Made by a program: the position numbers and the translations under genes. The notes under the pieces were generated by a model. That model did no database searches. It worked only from the letters and a program-made list of their open reading frames with translations, and was not told where the DNA came from. From Gloeomargarita sp. SRBZ-1_bins_9 (lineage in GTDB: Bacteria > Cyanobacteriota > Cyanobacteriia > Gloeomargaritales > Gloeomargaritaceae): a stretch of 64,000 nt of DNA. Below, one piece after another: positions 45,726-54,764 of the stretch (position 1 is its first letter; each line of letters begins with the position of its first letter). The stretch is from the NCBI GenBank assembly GCA_039794565.1, contig JAUQVX010000013.1:1-64000 (forward strand), written 5' to 3'.

Positions 45726-47330
45726 CTAGGCGACGTTGTTCATATCCGCCGAACCCGAATTGTCCAGCAATTGGGGCAATAGCTTCTCTATTCCGCGAAT
45801 ATGCACATCCCGCTGGGGAAAAGGAATGGAAATATTGTATTTCTCCAGGCTTTCAACAATGCGGTAGTACAGGTCACTTTTGATGCGATATTGCTCCCGG
45901 GGTTCGCAAATCCACACCAGCAGATCAAACATCATAGCGTTTTCGCCGAAGTTGACCAACCAGACCTGGGGCGCCGGATTGGCCAGCACATCGGGATGAC
46001 GCCGCGCCGCTTCCAATAGGGCTGTGCGCACCGTTTCCACCGGCGAGCCATAGGCCACCCCCACCGGCACGTGCAGACGCGACACCGGACTCCCCAAACT
46101 CCAGTTGATCACCTGGTTATCCACAAAGCGGGAGTTGGGCACAATGATAGACACGCGGTCTAGGGTGCGAATTTCCGTGGTGCGGGTGCCGATGCGTTCC
46201 ACTGTCCCCTGCAAATCCCCCACATTGATAAAATCCCCCACCTGAATCGGCCGCTCTAGGGTAATGATCAAACCGCTAATGAAGTTATTGGCCGTGTTTT
46301 GCAACCCGAAACCGATCCCCACCCCCAGGACACTAGCCAGTAGGGTTAAGGACGTGACATCTAAGCCCCAAATTTGCAATAGGATGATGGACCCCAGCAG
46401 CACCAGCGTATAGCGCGTCAAAACCGCCACCACTTCCCGTACCCGCTGGTCCGCTCCCGCCATTTGCAACACCCGGGATTTGAGCAGACCCGCCAGGGTG
46501 CCCGACAGGGTCCACAACAGCACAAACAGCACCAAAAAGATGAGCAAATCCAGGAGGGAATACCCCCGGTTGCCCAAGGTGACCATCGGTGTCGTTAAAC
46601 CCACCACCAGGGAACGCACCACGTGGTAGCGGGCAATGCGAATCACGGGAAACAAATCGGTGATGTACAGCAAAACTGCCAGCCAGATGCCGCTTTGGAC
46701 GCCGATGAACCCCATCTGGCTAATTAAGCGCAAGGTGCCTTCCAAATGGGGCGCCCGGGTGTGGAGAAAGCGGGTGAGATAGCGGACAAACCAACGCCGC
46801 AGGGCATTCAAGGCCATGTGCCCCAACCCGGCCAGGGTTAAGGTCACCAGGACAAAGGCCAGGGCTTTCGACCGGTAGGCGGCTGTGCGCTCGTACTGGG
46901 CCTGTTGCAGGGCATTTTGAATCTCCTGTTGCCAGATTTCCGCCTGCACCCGCGCCGAACGGCCCCCTTGGCCAATGTCTGCCTGGGTCACGGTGAGTAA
47001 ATGCTGGCCGTTTAAGCGCAATGTCCACTGGTTGGTGCTGGGGTCAACCACAATGTCCACCACCGGCGGTTGATCGGGATTGGCCTGCCACTGTTCAATG
47101 GCCCGCGCCAGTTGGTGATTGGCCCATTCCGCCCGCTCAACGCCCGGTACGTTCCCGGAATCCCGCAGGTCAAATAGGGGCCGACCGTCCACCACCACCG
47201 CCGCCACCCGCCGGGAAAGCCATTGGGGCACAGGCCGAAGTTGGGCACTGACCGACGTTACGGCCAGAAGCCACCATACCCCTGTTAGCACCAGCACCAC
47301 AGCCAACCAGCGACGCCCAGGGCCTAGCAT
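45726..47330 (-). CDS. Mechanosensitive channel of the MscS family, large form
   Basis: A 534-residue protein. It starts with a signal or first helix (LAVVLVLTGVWWLLAVTSVSAQ), then a periplasmic domain of about 125 residues, four to five membrane helices, the pore helix GVGIGFGLQNTANNFISGL and the MscS beta-domain (GDFINVGDLQGTVERIGTRTTEIR). The C-terminal vestibule has PVGVAYGSPVETVR. It opens on osmotic downshock. The N-terminal domain makes it longer than E. coli MscS (286 residues) but shorter than MscK. It ends 13 bp upstream of udg. Confidence 0.9.
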   Translation of the reverse strand: MLGPGRRWLAVVLVLTGVWWLLAVTSVSAQLRPVPQWLSRRVAAVVVDGRPLFDLRDSGNVPGVERAEWANHQLARAIEQWQANPDQPPVVDIVVDPSTNQWTLRLNGQHLLTVTQADIGQGGRSARVQAEIWQQEIQNALQQAQYERTAAYRSKALAFVLVTLTLAGLGHMALNALRRWFVRYLTRFLHTRAPHLEGTLRLISQMGFIGVQSGIWLAVLLYITDLFPVIRIARYHVVRSLVVGLTTPMVTLGNRGYSLLDLLIFLVLFVLLWTLSGTLAGLLKSRVLQMAGADQRVREVVAVLTRYTLVLLGSIILLQIWGLDVTSLTLLASVLGVGIGFGLQNTANNFISGLIITLERPIQVGDFINVGDLQGTVERIGTRTTEIRTLDRVSIIVPNSRFVDNQVINWSLGSPVSRLHVPVGVAYGSPVETVRTALLEAARRHPDVLANPAPQVWLVNFGENAMMFDLLVWICEPREQYRIKSDLYYRIVESLEKYNISIPFPQRDVHIRGIEKLLPQLLDNSGSADMNNVA

Positions 47331-47363
47331 GACCAGCAGTTATCAGTCAACGTTATTCCCAGT

Positions 47364-48215
47364 CTAGCCTAGGTCCTTGTCCCTGCCGGTAATTACCCGC
47401 TGAATACCGTAGCTGCCGTAATTGCACAAGCGGCTGGTTTCGGCTGCCAGGGCCTGGATGGCTTCCTGAATGGCCGGTTCCGTTTGCGCCCCCTCTAAAT
47501 CCACCGAAAAAAAATACTCCCCCAACCCCCGGCGCGTGGGCCGAGATTCGATGCGACTGAGATTGATCCCCCGCCGGGCAAAGTGGGCCAGAGCTTGCAC
47601 CAATGCCCCCGGCCGATTCTCCGGCACGCTAAATGCCAGGGTCGTATGACTGCCCACCGTCTGGAACCGGGAACCCACCACCCAAAACCGGGTGAGGTTA
47701 TCAGCAGCCAGATCCGTCGCCAGCACCTGTAAATCCAGGGATTGGGCCGCTCGGGGGGACACAATCGCCGCTGCTTGGGGTTCGTTTTGCACATACTGTA
47801 GGGCTTCCGCCGTCGAACGAGTGGGTAACCAGGGCACGTGGGGCAAATGGTCCTCCAGCCAGTACTGGCATTGCCCGAGGGCTTGGGGATGGGAATAGAC
47901 CCGCTGCACCTGGGCCAGATCGGTACACCGGCTGACCAGCACGTGATAGACGGGCAAAATCAACCCCTGCTGGATATACAGATGGGGCAACTGCCAGAGC
48001 ATGTCCAGGGTGATGCTGACGCTGCCTTCCAAGGAATTTTCCACCGGCACCACGCCGTAATCCGCTTCCCCCCGCGCCACGCTGTGTAACACCTGGGCAA
48101 TGGTGCTGGTAGCTAACCAACGGGGCTGGGACCACTGCTGACCAAAGGCCTGGGCCGCCATTTCACTGTAGGTGCCCGCCGGACCGAGATAGGCAATGCA
48201 GGGGGAGGGGTCCAT
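47364..48215 (-). CDS. pheA: Prephenate dehydratase
   Basis: A 283-residue monofunctional PheA. The dehydratase domain has YLGPAGTYSE, GVVPVENSLEGSV and the conserved T-R-F motif (LTRFWVVG). A C-terminal ACT domain follows (GALVQALAHFARRGINLSRIESRPTR) for phenylalanine feedback. It converts prephenate to phenylpyruvate. There is no chorismate-mutase domain, as is normal in cyanobacteria. Divergent from the DUF1997 gene. Confidence 0.94.
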   Translation of the reverse strand: MDPSPCIAYLGPAGTYSEMAAQAFGQQWSQPRWLATSTIAQVLHSVARGEADYGVVPVENSLEGSVSITLDMLWQLPHLYIQQGLILPVYHVLVSRCTDLAQVQRVYSHPQALGQCQYWLEDHLPHVPWLPTRSTAEALQYVQNEPQAAAIVSPRAAQSLDLQVLATDLAADNLTRFWVVGSRFQTVGSHTTLAFSVPENRPGALVQALAHFARRGINLSRIESRPTRRGLGEYFFSVDLEGAQTEPAIQEAIQALAAETSRLCNYGSYGIQRVITGRDKDLG

Positions 48216-48256
48216 CAGTGTTAAGATAAGTTACAAGACAACCGGTAGGATAACGT

Positions 48257-48832
48257 ATGTTGGTGCATTTTCAGGCCCAGGAGTCGGTAACCATACCGGT
48301 TCCCCGCCAGCCTATTCCCATTGAACATTACTTGCGACAGCCCCGGCGCCTGGTCTATGCCATTGCCGACCCCCGTCAGGTGGAGGAGTTGGGGGACCAA
48401 GTGTATCGCCTGAAGATGCGGCCCCGCACGTTTTTTTCTTTTACCATTCAGCCGGTGGTGGATGTACGGGTTTGGACCGAGCCGTCCCATATCCTGCGGT
48501 TGCAGTCGGTGGGGTGCGAAATTCGGGGGGTGCCCTACATTAACCGACGGTTTCGTTTGCACCTAACCGGAACGTTGCAGGCGGTGCGGTCGGCCCGCTG
48601 CTCATCTTTGGTGGGCCATGCCCATTTGCAAGTGGAAGTGGATGTGCCACCTCCTTTGAACTTGATGCCTAAGCCGGTGGTGGAGGCGGCGGGGGATAGT
48701 CTGCTGGCCAGCGTGCTGGGGCTGATTAAACAGCAGCTTACCCGCCAGTTGATGGCCGATTATCAGCAGTGGGTTGCCAGTGTCACTCAGGCGGAAACGG
48801 AAACCCCTAGCAACTTGGCCTGGGAGACCTGA
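48257..48832 (+). CDS. DUF1997-family protein, copy 1
   Basis: A 191-residue soluble protein of the DUF1997 family, largely limited to photosynthetic organisms. Typical segments are YLRQPRRLVYAIADPRQVEE, YRLKMRPRTFFSFTIQPVVD and the C-terminal GLIKQQLTRQLMADYQQWV. The fold is presumed SRPBCC-like. No catalytic residues can be proposed. The end overlaps rnhB by 46 bp in convergent orientation; a second DUF1997 gene stands on the other side of rnhB. Confidence 0.78.
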   Translation: MLVHFQAQESVTIPVPRQPIPIEHYLRQPRRLVYAIADPRQVEELGDQVYRLKMRPRTFFSFTIQPVVDVRVWTEPSHILRLQSVGCEIRGVPYINRRFRLHLTGTLQAVRSARCSSLVGHAHLQVEVDVPPPLNLMPKPVVEAAGDSLLASVLGLIKQQLTRQLMADYQQWVASVTQAETETPSNLAWET

Positions 48833-49398
48833 CAGGGGAGAAACGAGAGCCGGTGGATGCTGCTGGGACCGTAGCGTTGCAGGGCCTGGCGATGCGTGGG
48901 GCTGGCGTAGCCTTTGTTACGGGCCAGGTCATAAACGGGATATTCGCGGCTGAGTCGGCATAGGTATTCGTCTCGCCAGACCTTGGCCAAAACACTGGCG
49001 GCGGCAATGGGGATTTCCCGCCGGTCGCCCTCGATTACCGTCCGTTGGGGATGGGGTAGGTCGGGAATGGGGTGGTTGCCATCCACCAAACAGAGGTCGG
49101 GGGTGACCGGGATGGCGGCAATAGCCCGGCGCATGGCCAGCAGGGTGGCCTGGAGAATGTTCAGGGCGTCGATTTCCCAGGGTTCGGCCCAGGCAATGTG
49201 CCACGCAAGGGCCATATCCTGAATCTGGGGCGCCCAACGCTGCCGTTGCTGGGACGACAGTTGTTTGCTCTCCCGCAGTCCCAAACGCCGCAAGTAGGCT
49301 TCCCCCGCCTGATCCAGGACGACGGCGGCGCAGACCACCGGACCGCACAGGGCACCCCGTCCTACTTCGTCAACCCCCAGGCGCAGGTGGGTTAGCAT
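48787..49398 (-). CDS. rnhB: Ribonuclease HII
   Basis: About 203 residues from ATG 49398. The catalytic acidic residues are in GVDEVGRGALCGPV (D, E), LCLVDGN (D) and the later AAASVLAKVWRDEY (D); the G-R-G motif is intact. It removes RNA from RNA-DNA hybrids and single ribonucleotides. It is flanked by two DUF1997 genes of opposite orientation. Confidence 0.95.
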   Translation of the reverse strand: MLTHLRLGVDEVGRGALCGPVVCAAVVLDQAGEAYLRRLGLRESKQLSSQQRQRWAPQIQDMALAWHIAWAEPWEIDALNILQATLLAMRRAIAAIPVTPDLCLVDGNHPIPDLPHPQRTVIEGDRREIPIAAASVLAKVWRDEYLCRLSREYPVYDLARNKGYASPTHRQALQRYGPSSIHRLSFLPCQVSQAKLLGVSVSA

Positions 49399-49421
49399 GG
49401 GCACAACGACCGGCCGAACGT

Positions 49422-50060
49422 ATGGATGAGTTTACCGCCTTCTACAGCACCTTTAGCGACTATATGCCTATGTATGCGCCGGTGGCGGTGGTGGGTCGGT
49501 ATTTGGACGCCCATCACGAGTGGTTCCGGCGCTGCGCCCATCCCATTGAAGCTGAGCCGATAGGGGCAACGGGTTATGCCCTGAAACTGGGGCGCTATGG
49601 GGCGCTGGGCTACGAACTGGAACCCTGCATCGGGTTAGATTTACTGCCGGCCGAGCAGCAGACCTACCGGATTCGCACGATCCCTGTACCGGGGGTGACT
49701 CCCCAGGACTACCGGGTGGACTTCCAGGCCAGTTTGACCCTGGTGGAAACGCCGGTACCGGCCGAGGTGCAAGCCGAATTGCCAGATTTGCCGGTCATGA
49801 CCCGGGTGGAATGGGTGCTGGATTTGGGGGTCGAGGTGCGCTTTCCGGCTTTTATCCGAGCGCTGCCCGAATCCCTGGTACAGCGCACCGGCGACCTGTT
49901 GCTCTGGCAGGTGGTGCGTCAGATTTCGCGCCGGCTGACCCGTCGCGTCCAGGAGGATTTTCACCACAGTCAGGGGTTACCCGTACCCCGTCCAACCCAT
50001 CAGTTTCGCTGGCGTCACCGACCTGCACGCTCCCCAGCCAATCAACCCAGCCGGGGTTGA
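49422..50060 (+). CDS. DUF1997-family protein, copy 2
   Basis: A 212-residue protein resembling DUF1997 and distantly copy 1. Typical segments are RYLDAHHEWFRRCAHPIEAE, LKLGRYGALGYELEPCIGLD and VRFPAFIRALPESLVQRTGD, with a C-terminal helix QVVRQISRRLTRRVQEDFH. The extreme C-terminus is proline/arginine-rich and probably disordered. Divergent from rnhB (23 bp between starts). Function unknown. Confidence 0.72.
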   Translation: MDEFTAFYSTFSDYMPMYAPVAVVGRYLDAHHEWFRRCAHPIEAEPIGATGYALKLGRYGALGYELEPCIGLDLLPAEQQTYRIRTIPVPGVTPQDYRVDFQASLTLVETPVPAEVQAELPDLPVMTRVEWVLDLGVEVRFPAFIRALPESLVQRTGDLLLWQVVRQISRRLTRRVQEDFHHSQGLPVPRPTHQFRWRHRPARSPANQPSRG

Positions 50061-50063
50061 ACC

Positions 50064-52343
50064 CTACCCCGGGGCTGTGGAGCTAGGACGCCCGGAAGGT
50101 AGGGGTGGGGATGTCCCCCTGTCTGGAAGTAACTGGGGAGCGGGCGCCGGCGGGCGCAGGGTCAGGGAGTTCAGCACCACTGCCAGGGAACTCAAGGCCA
50201 TCAATCCCGCCGCCGATGTGGGTTCCAGCACCCAGCCCCAGGGCAGAAACACCCCCGCCGCCCAGGGAATGGCAATCAAGTTGTAGAGAAAGGCCCACGC
50301 CAAGTTTTGGTAAATGGTGGTCAGGGTTCGTCGGCTGAGTTCCAGGGCGGCCACCACATCCCCTAGGTCATTGTGGATCAGGACAATAGCGGCGCTTTCT
50401 AGGGCCACCTGCGTACCCCGCGCCAGAGCTATCCCCACCTGTGCGGCTACCAGGGCCGGGGCATCATTACTGCCATCCCCCACCACCGCCACCCGGTGAC
50501 CCTGCTGTTGCCAACGACGGACCCAAGCGACCTTGTCCGCCGGCAAAAGGCCCCCCTGGACCTGTTCTGATGTTAAACCCAGTACCTGCGCCAAATGCGC
50601 CACCACCTCGGGACGGTCACCGCTGAGGACGCGCACCTGTAGTCCCTGGTCCTGAAGCCACCGCACCACCGCCTGGGCCTCCGGACGCACCTGGTCCCGC
50701 AGCAACCAAATGCCCACCGGCTGCCCGGCAATTTGCAAGGCCACCACCGTCTGCCCTGGCGCCAGGGTTACAGGCAAAGGCATTCCATCCGGCCACCGGC
50801 CCAACTGCACCGGGTAACCCTCCACCTGAGCCGTTACCCCTATCCCCGGCTGCGGACGGACTTCCTCGATTGTCCACTGGCGGGTGACTGCCGGCGCTCC
50901 CTGGCGAATTCCCACCGCCAAGGGATGGGTACTGCCCCATTCCAACTGGGCGGCCAATTGCCAGAGTTCGTCCCTATTGGCCACCAGGGGATGGGGTTGT
51001 AGCAGATACACCTGCTCCACCTGGGGTTGGCCCTGGGTGAGGGTGCCTGTTTTGTCAAACACCACCAAGTCCACGGCCACCACCTGCTCTAGGATGTCGC
51101 CCCCGCGAATGAGTAGGCCCCGCTGCGCCCCCCGCGTGAGGCCCACCAGGATGGCCATCGGTGTGGCTAATCCCAAGGCGCAGGGACAAGCCACCACCAG
51201 CACCGCCACTACCCGGTGAATGGCCACTAGCCAGGGATGGTACATATCGGGCCACCACGCCGGTGCCACCATCCCCCAAAACAGCAACGTCATACCGGCT
51301 ATGGCCAGCACCAGGTAGGTAAACCAACCGGCAATCCGGTCGGCAATGCCCTGCACCGGCGCCTTGCGGGCTTGAGCCGTCAGGACCAGGTTAATGATTT
51401 GCCCCAGGCGCGTTTCTGCTCCCGTGGCCGTAACCTCCACCACCACCGTATCCGTGACATTGACGGTGCCGCTATAAACCGGATCACCGGGTTGGTGCAA
51501 CACCGGCAGGGATTCCCCCGTCAAGGTGGCCTGGTCCACCAGGGTGATTCCTTCGCAAATCACTCCATCCACCGGAAAGGTCTCACCGGGTAGCACCTGC
51601 ACTTTCTGACCCTTTTGCACCTGCACCAAGGGCACCGGTTCCCATACCCCCTGGGCCGTGAGCAGGCGGGCCACCGGCGGTTGCAGAGCCACCAACGCCG
51701 CCAGGGCTTGGCCGGCCCGTTGTCGCGCCCGTCCCTCCAGGACTTGCCCTAGGGCCATCAGCGTAATCACCATCACCACTTCGTAGAAAAACCGGTCCCA
51801 TCCCCAATCAGGCCGGAGCCAGGCGGCAATCCCCCCCAGGTAGGCCACACTTACCCCCAGCCCCACCAGACTGTACATGGTTGGTGTGCCTGCCCGCCAG
51901 CTTTGCCAGCCGGAAACCAGCATGTCTCGCCCCGGCAACAGCAGCGCCGCCGTCGCCAGCAACCATTCCGCCAGGGGTTCGTGCAGCCAGGGCCAGTGGT
52001 GATGCCCCCAGGGCGAGTGCCCCAAGGCCGCCAGTGCCAGCAAGCCTAGGGAGATCAGCAGATGTCCGGTGGACCCACTCGGTGCCCCTGTTGATCGGCT
52101 CCACAGGCTGTGGGGACGACTGGGGTATCCCTTCTGGGTCAAAAACTGGGCCAATTTTTCCGGCATGACTTGAGTCACATCCGCCACCACCTGGGCCTGC
52201 CGAGTTGCCAGATTCACCGTCACCGCCAAAACACCGGGATAGCTGCGCAAATGTTGTTCGACGGCACGCACGCAACTGGCGCATTTGAGGCCTTCGATGT
52301 CCAACACTAGGTTTTGCGTGGCCGGTGGCGCCGCCGTATTCAT
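50064..52343 (-). CDS. Copper-transporting P1B-type ATPase
   Basis: A 759-residue pump from ATG 52343, with AGGAG eight bases upstream; the longer frame starts at 52364. The N-terminal HMA domain carries the metal site GLKCASCVRAV. The sixth-helix ion site is CPC in VVACPCALGLATP. DKTGTLTQG is the phosphorylation loop, GSTHPLAVGI holds the HP motif of P1B pumps and GDGSNDAPAL the hinge. A histidine-rich loop (GHSPWGHHHWPWLH) lies between the first helices. CPC with one CxxC domain indicates Cu+. It could be a CtaA- or PacS-type pump that supplies copper to plastocyanin or removes excess. Confidence 0.92.
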   Translation of the reverse strand: MNTAAPPATQNLVLDIEGLKCASCVRAVEQHLRSYPGVLAVTVNLATRQAQVVADVTQVMPEKLAQFLTQKGYPSRPHSLWSRSTGAPSGSTGHLLISLGLLALAALGHSPWGHHHWPWLHEPLAEWLLATAALLLPGRDMLVSGWQSWRAGTPTMYSLVGLGVSVAYLGGIAAWLRPDWGWDRFFYEVVMVITLMALGQVLEGRARQRAGQALAALVALQPPVARLLTAQGVWEPVPLVQVQKGQKVQVLPGETFPVDGVICEGITLVDQATLTGESLPVLHQPGDPVYSGTVNVTDTVVVEVTATGAETRLGQIINLVLTAQARKAPVQGIADRIAGWFTYLVLAIAGMTLLFWGMVAPAWWPDMYHPWLVAIHRVVAVLVVACPCALGLATPMAILVGLTRGAQRGLLIRGGDILEQVVAVDLVVFDKTGTLTQGQPQVEQVYLLQPHPLVANRDELWQLAAQLEWGSTHPLAVGIRQGAPAVTRQWTIEEVRPQPGIGVTAQVEGYPVQLGRWPDGMPLPVTLAPGQTVVALQIAGQPVGIWLLRDQVRPEAQAVVRWLQDQGLQVRVLSGDRPEVVAHLAQVLGLTSEQVQGGLLPADKVAWVRRWQQQGHRVAVVGDGSNDAPALVAAQVGIALARGTQVALESAAIVLIHNDLGDVVAALELSRRTLTTIYQNLAWAFLYNLIAIPWAAGVFLPWGWVLEPTSAAGLMALSSLAVVLNSLTLRPPAPAPQLLPDRGTSPPLPSGRPSSTAPG

Positions 52344-52495
52344 CGCTGCTGCTCCTAGAAACATATCCCTTGTTCCAGTCTAGCCAAGGGCCTGGCCGGG
52401 CATTCATATACATCTGTTGCAAATCGTCCACCGGCAGCAGTCAAAGGCCAAAGCCCGTCCTAGAATGGGAAAGATGAACCCTGGGAGGCACAGGA

Positions 52496-52975
52496 ATGGT
52501 CATACGCTGGCCCAAACCACAGGCACGCAAAATTGCCATGACCTACTATGCCCTGAGCAGTGCCCCGGTGGAGCAAATCTGGCAAAAACTGGCGAACCTA
52601 GCGGATTTGTCCTGGCATCCCCTGGTAACCCGTCCCCATGTGCCCTGGGGGCTGCTGCCCAAACCGGGTTTACTCTACGAAGCCATGTCCCGGCTGTTCC
52701 CGGTGCGGGTGCGGATTTTTGTCGAGCGAGTTCAGCAGCAGCAACTCCTGAGCGTGCGGGTGTTTGCCTTGCCGGGGGTAGAAGAGCGGGTGACCTATCA
52801 AGTGCAATCTACAGTTTGCGGCACCCAAATTTCCTATTCCATCACCCTACAGGGATGGCTCTCACCCCTGGTCTGGTCGGTGATCCGCCCCCGAGCTGCC
52901 CAGGTTGCCCGGCAGTTGGCCCGCGCCGCCGAAGGTCAGCTCCCCTCCTCCTGGGATGGTATGTCGGTCATCTAG
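52496..52975 (+). CDS. SRPBCC (START-like) family protein
   Basis: A 159-residue protein with a polyketide-cyclase/dehydratase-like fold: SSAPVEQIWQKLANLADLSW, HVPWGLLPKPGLLYEAMSR, then the beta-sheet region (RVRIFVERVQQQQLLSVRV) and the long C-terminal helix (WSVIRPRAAQVARQLARAAE). GGAGG lies about eight bases before the ATG. The ligand is unknown. Divergent from the copper ATPase; the stop overlaps the small gene on the other strand. Confidence 0.72.
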   Translation: MVIRWPKPQARKIAMTYYALSSAPVEQIWQKLANLADLSWHPLVTRPHVPWGLLPKPGLLYEAMSRLFPVRVRIFVERVQQQQLLSVRVFALPGVEERVTYQVQSTVCGTQISYSITLQGWLSPLVWSVIRPRAAQVARQLARAAEGQLPSSWDGMSVI

Positions 52976-53151
52976 GTCACCGCGTCGGGAAAGGTTTGGG
53001 CAAATTCCGCCAGGAGGTCGTCCATCTCCTCCAGCGCCTGGGTCACATCAATCCGTAGGGTGCCCAGCTCCGGTTGGGCCAACAGTTGCAGCAGGATGTC
53101 CCGTTTGCTCTGGATAGCCCGAATGCGCTGCTGGAGTTCCTGCTTGTCCAT
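52972..53151 (-). CDS. Small helical protein of 59 residues
   Basis: ATG 53151 has GAGG seven bases upstream, and the frame ends at TAG 52972-52974. The product begins MDKQELQQRIRAIQSKRDIL and continues with LLQLLAQPELGTLRIDVTQA and a last part LEEMDDLLAEFAQTF. It should form an alpha-helical hairpin, without membrane segments. It overlaps the SRPBCC stop by 4 bp in the same way as other convergent genes here and is 30 bp from leuD in the same direction. I do not recognise a family. Confidence 0.65.
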   Translation of the reverse strand: MDKQELQQRIRAIQSKRDILLQLLAQPELGTLRIDVTQALEEMDDLLAEFAQTFPDAVT

Positions 53152-53181
53152 GGCACTGCCTCGTGGATTTCCCCTCTGAAT

Positions 53182-53769
53182 CTAGGCGATTTTAGCGCAC
53201 TTGTCCAGCCGGGCGGCCGTCGCCAGGATTGCTTCTCGATGAGCCAGCAGTTGCCCACAGGCGTCCCAAGTTCCCTGCACCAGCGCCCGTTGCGCCCCGG
53301 CCTCCATGTGGACGGACCAGGTTTGGGGGCCATTGGTCAAAGTGAGGGCCTGTACATCTAAGGTCCACTGTTGGTCGGGCCGCTCCTGAATTTGCCGCTG
53401 CAGGGTGCGAATCACTGCGGCGCTGGCGGTGACAATGGGCATCCCCAAGGCCAGGCAATTCCCGGCGAAAATCTCGGCGAAACTTTCCCCCACTATAGCC
53501 CGAATCCCCCAGCGGCGAAGGGCTTGCGGTGCATGTTCCCGACTGGACCCACAGCCGAAGTTGGCATTGACCACCAAAATGACGGCGCCCTGATATTGGG
53601 GTTGGTCGAAGGGGTGGTTGCCCGGCGCCCGGTCATCGGCAAACACATGGGCACCTAAACCGTCAAAGGTCACACATCGCAAGAACCGGGCCGGAATTAT
53701 CCGGTCGGTGTCAATGTCGTTGCCCACCAGGGGAATTGCCCGACCGATCACCCGCAGGATAGGGGTCAT
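53182..53769 (-). CDS. leuD: 3-isopropylmalate dehydratase small subunit
   Basis: A 195-residue swivelling-domain subunit from ATG 53769. It has GNDIDTDRIIPARFL, FGCGSSREHAPQAL and the loop preceding CLALGMPIV, all standard for LeuD. With LeuC it isomerises 2- to 3-isopropylmalate in leucine synthesis. leuC is not in this window, so the subunits are encoded apart. Confidence 0.94.
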   Translation of the reverse strand: MTPILRVIGRAIPLVGNDIDTDRIIPARFLRCVTFDGLGAHVFADDRAPGNHPFDQPQYQGAVILVVNANFGCGSSREHAPQALRRWGIRAIVGESFAEIFAGNCLALGMPIVTASAAVIRTLQRQIQERPDQQWTLDVQALTLTNGPQTWSVHMEAGAQRALVQGTWDACGQLLAHREAILATAARLDKCAKIA

Positions 53770-53867
53770 TAGGGTTTCACCCAACTTACAACGGTATCTA
53801 TTCAAGCAAAAAACCGACCCCAGCAGCGGACCGGCTTGGGCCGTACCACCAGTTCCAAGCGGTTATT

Positions 53868-53883
53868 TCCGTAGTTTTACGGA
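53868..53883. repeat. Short perfect inverted repeat upstream of the PP2C gene
   Basis: TCCGTA-gttt-TACGGA, 6-bp arms with a 4-base loop, in the 204-bp gap between leuD and the PP2C gene. There is no T-run, so it is not a standard terminator; it could be an operator or simply chance. Confidence 0.3.
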
Positions 53884-53973
53884 GAGGTCAGCGACGGCTT
53901 TCTGTCATGATGGCAGCGTAGGATAGCCCTGGAACGTCGCTGTTATTCGGGTTCTAAGGAGCCTGTCGCCGGC

Positions 53974-54729
53974 ATGGCCAACCTACCGTTGTGTTTTAGT
54001 GGCCTGACCCATCCCGGTCTGGTGCGCCAGCGCAATGAAGATGCTTACTACCTTGACCCCCAGGGACGTTTCTTCATGGTGGCGGACGGCATGGGCGGCT
54101 ATGCGGGGGGCGAACGGGCCAGCCAGATCGTTGTGTCCCTGCTGTCCCTCTACCTAGACACTTACTGGGAACAGGGGCCTTCTATACCGGAGCTGATCCA
54201 GCAGGCGGTGAAACGGGCCAATGCCCATCTGCTGGCGGAACAGGCGGCTCAGCCCACCCTGGCCGATATGGGGACTACCCTGGTGTTGTTGTGTTGCGGT
54301 CAGGGGCACCAGGCTTGGTTTTGCCACGTGGGGGATTCACGGCTCTACCGGTGGCGCCACAACCAACTGGAACAGCTCACCCAAGACCACACCTGGGTGG
54401 CCCAGGCGATCGCTGCGGGAGCGTTGTCGCCGGCCCAGGCCCGGACCCATCCCTGGCGCCATCTCCTGACCCAGTGCCTCGGGCGGGAGGATTTGCAGCC
54501 GGTGGTGGTGCAGGACCTGACCCTGGAGCCGGGGGATTGCTATCTGCTGTGCAGCGATGGGTTGACCGAAGAGGTGTTCGACTGGGAAATTGCGGCCATT
54601 CTGCGGCGCCAGTGTTCGCCTGAGTGGACGGTTCGGGCCCTGATTGATGCAGCTTGCCAGCGGGGGGGACGGGACAACATCACCGCTGTGGTGGTGCAGG
54701 TACCTGTTTCCGAAGCAACCCCGGGTTAA
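53974..54729 (+). CDS. PP2C-family serine/threonine protein phosphatase
   Basis: A 251-residue PPM phosphatase. Metal-binding motifs in order: RQRNEDAYY, MVADGMGGYAGGERAS, the HVGDSRLYRWR strand, SDGLTEEV and GGRDNITAVVV. It removes phosphate from Ser/Thr (for example on PII in cyanobacteria, where PphA is related). The length of about 250 fits PphA/Stp types. AAGGAG lies 13 bp before the ATG, rather distant. A DUF4079 gene follows after 35 bp. Confidence 0.93.
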   Translation: MANLPLCFSGLTHPGLVRQRNEDAYYLDPQGRFFMVADGMGGYAGGERASQIVVSLLSLYLDTYWEQGPSIPELIQQAVKRANAHLLAEQAAQPTLADMGTTLVLLCCGQGHQAWFCHVGDSRLYRWRHNQLEQLTQDHTWVAQAIAAGALSPAQARTHPWRHLLTQCLGREDLQPVVVQDLTLEPGDCYLLCSDGLTEEVFDWEIAAILRRQCSPEWTVRALIDAACQRGGRDNITAVVVQVPVSEATPG

Positions 54730-54764
54730 TGCGCTATCGTAAAAGCTAGCAAGGAGGATCGCCC

